A stretch of 7,493 bases of DNA. It comes from Clostridiaceae bacterium. Lineage in GTDB: Bacteria; Bacillota; Clostridia; Oscillospirales; Acutalibacteraceae. Positions 5,669 to 7,493 of this stretch are shown here, one piece after another (position 1 is the stretch's first letter; the number at the start of each line of letters is the position of its first letter). The stretch lies in assembly GCA_016292575.1 (NCBI GenBank), contig JAEDIH010000087.1, positions 1-7,493 on the forward strand, given 5' to 3'. The notes under the pieces are model-generated. The model searched no databases. It worked only from the letters and a program-made list of their open reading frames with translations, and was not told where the DNA came from. Both the position numbers and the translations under genes were made by a program.

Positions 5669-7314
5669 ACAATCTGTGCTTTACTTTTCCGAACGGAAAA
5701 ACGGTGCTTAAAAACATAAGCCTTGAAATAAAGCGCGGCGAGTTCGTTGTCCTCTGCGGAAAAAGCGGCAGCGGAAAAACAACGCTTTTAAAAATGCTCA
5801 AGCCGGAGCTTTCTCCCCACGGAAAAAGCAGTGGCACCGTTGAAATTTTCGGCGCGGAAAAAGCTTTGCTTTCCCGGCGGAGCTCGGCGGAAAAAATCGG
5901 TTTTATCATGCAGAATACTGAGCTTCAGGCGGTTACTCCTACGGTTAAAAGCGAGCTTTTTTTCGGGCTTGAAAATCTCGGTCTTGCACCCGGAAAAGCA
6001 AGGCTGAGGGTTGCGGAAACGGCGGCGCTTTTCTCGCTTGAAAAGCTGCTTGAAAAAAAGCTCAGCTCCCTTTCCGGCGGTCAAAAGCAGCTTGTGAACC
6101 TTGCCTCGGTCTGCGCAATGAATCCGCAGGTACTGCTGCTTGACGAGCCGACGGCTCAGCTTGACCCGGTTTGTGCTCAGAGACTCATTGACGTTGTCAC
6201 AACCCTTTGCCGCGAATACGGCGTGACGGTCGTTATAAGCGAGCATCGGCTTGAAAAGCTGCTTCCCCTTGCCGACCGCGTCCTTGTGCTTGAGGACGGA
6301 AAGCTTGCAAGCGACAGCACGCCACAGAAAATTGACGGTGAAGTTGTTGCACGCAACGAGTTTATCCGCTCAAGTCTGCCTTTTCCGATGCGGCTTTATT
6401 TTTCGCTCGGCTTTTCAAAGAACGCGCCTACTGATATCGAAAGCGGCAGAAAGTGGCTTTCCTCGCTTGTTCGGGACGTCAAAACCGAAAGTCTGCCCCC
6501 GGAAATCCTGCCCGAAAAAAGGGAAACCGCCGTCAGGGTGAAAAATCTTTTTTATTCCTATGACGGAAAGGAATATGTCCTGAAAGGTCTCAGCACTGAA
6601 ATTAAGCAAGGCTCGTTTTTTGCCGTCCTTGGCGCAAACTCGGCAGGAAAAACAACGCTTCTGAATCTTATCGGCGGTCTTTTGAAGGCAAAGAAGGGCA
6701 GGGTTGAGCTTTTTTCAAAGGATATCGGCAAATACAAAACAAACGAGCTTTACCGCAAAAATGTTGCTTTTCTTCCTCAAAACTGCGAAACACTTTTTGC
6801 CGGACCTACTGTTTTTGAGGATCTTGAAAACGTTCTGCTTTGCGAAAAGCTTTCAAAGCAGGAGCGGCAAAGGCTCATTTTTGAGGTCAGCGCTTTTTGC
6901 GGCATTGAGCCGCTTTTAAAAAGCCATCCGTATGACCTTAGCGGAGGCGAGCTGCAGCGCTCCGCGCTTGCAATGGTACTGCTCAAAAAGCCGCGCCTGC
7001 TGCTTCTTGACGAGCCGACAAAGGGAATGGACAGCCTTTTTAAAGCGCAGCTTGCAAAAAAGCTTCGCTCCCTGTGCAAAAGCGGCGTAACGGTGGTCAT
7101 GGTGTCGCACGACACGGAGTTTTGCGCCGAATACTGCGATGAATGCGCCCTCCTTTTTGACGGTCGGTGCGCCTTTTGCGGCGGCGCAAGGGAGTTCTTT
7201 GCGGAAAACTGCTATTACACCACTGCTGCAAGCAAAATGACGCGCGGAATTTTTAAAAACGCCGTCCGTGAAAGCGAGGTGCTCTCTCTGTGCAAAAAAA
7301 ATCTCGCGCGCTGA
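5650..7314 (+). CDS. ECF transporter ATPase, two ABC domains in one chain
   Basis: This is the cytoplasmic ATP-hydrolysing part of the ECF importer, with both nucleotide-binding domains fused in 554 residues; many ECF systems encode them as separate EcfA1 and EcfA2. The first domain has Walker A GKSGSGKT (37-44), Q88, signature LSGGQ (141-145), Walker B VLLLDEP (161-167) and switch H199. The second has GANSAGKT (328-335), Q377, LSGGE (430-434), LLLLDEP (450-456) and H487. All catalytic glutamates (E166, E455) are kept, so both sites look able to hydrolyse ATP. A linker of about 60 residues (230-294) joins the domains. The C-terminal end has an unusual run of cysteines (492, 496, 499, 507, 510, 521). 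The ATG is supported by GGAGG at 5638-5642, seven bases upstream, inside the EcfT gene. The last 25 bases overlap the next gene. Confidence 0.95.
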   Translation: MVDFKLNNLCFTFPNGKTVLKNISLEIKRGEFVVLCGKSGSGKTTLLKMLKPELSPHGKSSGTVEIFGAEKALLSRRSSAEKIGFIMQNTELQAVTPTVKSELFFGLENLGLAPGKARLRVAETAALFSLEKLLEKKLSSLSGGQKQLVNLASVCAMNPQVLLLDEPTAQLDPVCAQRLIDVVTTLCREYGVTVVISEHRLEKLLPLADRVLVLEDGKLASDSTPQKIDGEVVARNEFIRSSLPFPMRLYFSLGFSKNAPTDIESGRKWLSSLVRDVKTESLPPEILPEKRETAVRVKNLFYSYDGKEYVLKGLSTEIKQGSFFAVLGANSAGKTTLLNLIGGLLKAKKGRVELFSKDIGKYKTNELYRKNVAFLPQNCETLFAGPTVFEDLENVLLCEKLSKQERQRLIFEVSAFCGIEPLLKSHPYDLSGGELQRSALAMVLLKKPRLLLLDEPTKGMDSLFKAQLAKKLRSLCKSGVTVVMVSHDTEFCAEYCDECALLFDGRCAFCGGAREFFAENCYYTTAASKMTRGIFKNAVRESEVLSLCKKNLAR

Positions 7315-7493
7315 TTCTTTTTTCCTCTGTGCTTCTTTTTGTTCTTGCGCCCGTTGTTGTGTTCTTGGGCTTTAGGCACTTAGATTCAAGATATTACTAT
7401 CTTTCCGCCGCAGGAGTCATTATTCTTTCGCTGCTGCCGTTTTTCATCATGTTTGAAAAGCGGAAAATCAAAACGGCGGAGCTTGCCGCGGTC
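7290..7493 (+). CDS. Probable ECF substrate-binding S component, 5' part only
   Basis: This open frame starts with GTG at 7290 and runs without a stop to the window edge (68 codons). The start is supported by GAGGTG at 7276-7281, eight bases upstream, and overlaps the ATPase gene by 25 bases. The visible part starts MQKKSRALILFSS and shows two hydrophobic spans (about 7-27 and 37-54), then a charged stretch FEKRKIKTAELAAV (55-68) that usually precedes the core of this kind of S protein. In an operon with EcfT and EcfA under a cobalamin riboswitch, the expected product is the S component that binds cobalamin or a related corrinoid. The visible part ends before the conserved core, so the assignment rests mainly on context and on the N-terminal pattern. 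A GTG at 7329 is a less likely start because I see no comparable ribosome binding site for it. Confidence 0.75.
   Translation, partial: MQKKSRALILFSSVLLFVLAPVVVFLGFRHLDSRYYYLSAAGVIILSLLPFFIMFEKRKIKTAELAAV

Noticed and set aside
5466..5909. 147-codon minus-strand open frame across the ecfT/ecfA junction
   Set aside because: It lies opposite two strongly supported genes with clear motifs. Its composition is that of a reverse-strand shadow.
5788..6246. 152-codon minus-strand open frame inside the ATPase gene
   Set aside because: It lies fully antisense to the first ABC domain with no recognisable domain and no sign of its own promoter.

Overview
The window reads as a stretch of a low-to-middle GC Bacillota chromosome, most likely a member of the class Clostridia. 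The reasons are strong GGAGG-type ribosome binding sites on most genes, TTG and GTG starts, a DUF512 radical SAM gene directly upstream of der (an arrangement familiar from Clostridia), a consensus SigA-type promoter, and a cobalamin riboswitch controlling a dedicated ECF transporter. The genus cannot be fixed from the sequence. All genes are on the + strand.

Region 1 (1-571): rpmF (ribosomal protein L32) closes an upstream operon and is followed by an intrinsic terminator. A 380-base AT-rich intergenic stretch follows. It holds a perfect 17-bp palindrome next to the terminator and two five-copy heptanucleotide arrays (TATTATC type on the left, GATAATA type on the right) that face each other about 200 bases apart.

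Region 2 (572-3211): a two-gene housekeeping unit, a PDZ/radical SAM/DUF512 protein of unknown function followed 12 bases later by the ribosome-assembly GTPase Der. No terminator is visible after der.

Region 3 (3221-7493, running off the end): a vitamin B12-controlled import operon. A near-consensus promoter starts 10 bases after the der stop and leads into a cobalamin riboswitch, whose downstream part can fold either as a P13 hairpin plus terminator or as an antiterminator. The genes then follow with overlapping ends: a secreted beta-propeller (PQQ-like repeat) protein with a hydrophobic C-terminal helix, the ECF transmembrane coupling protein EcfT, a single-chain double ATPase EcfA, and the start of a membrane protein that looks like the substrate-binding S component.

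The simplest model is a self-contained (group I) ECF importer for cobalamin or a related corrinoid, with the propeller protein as an extracytoplasmic helper, switched off when cobalamin is plentiful. The least described parts are the propeller protein, the paired heptad arrays, and a cysteine cluster at the end of EcfA.
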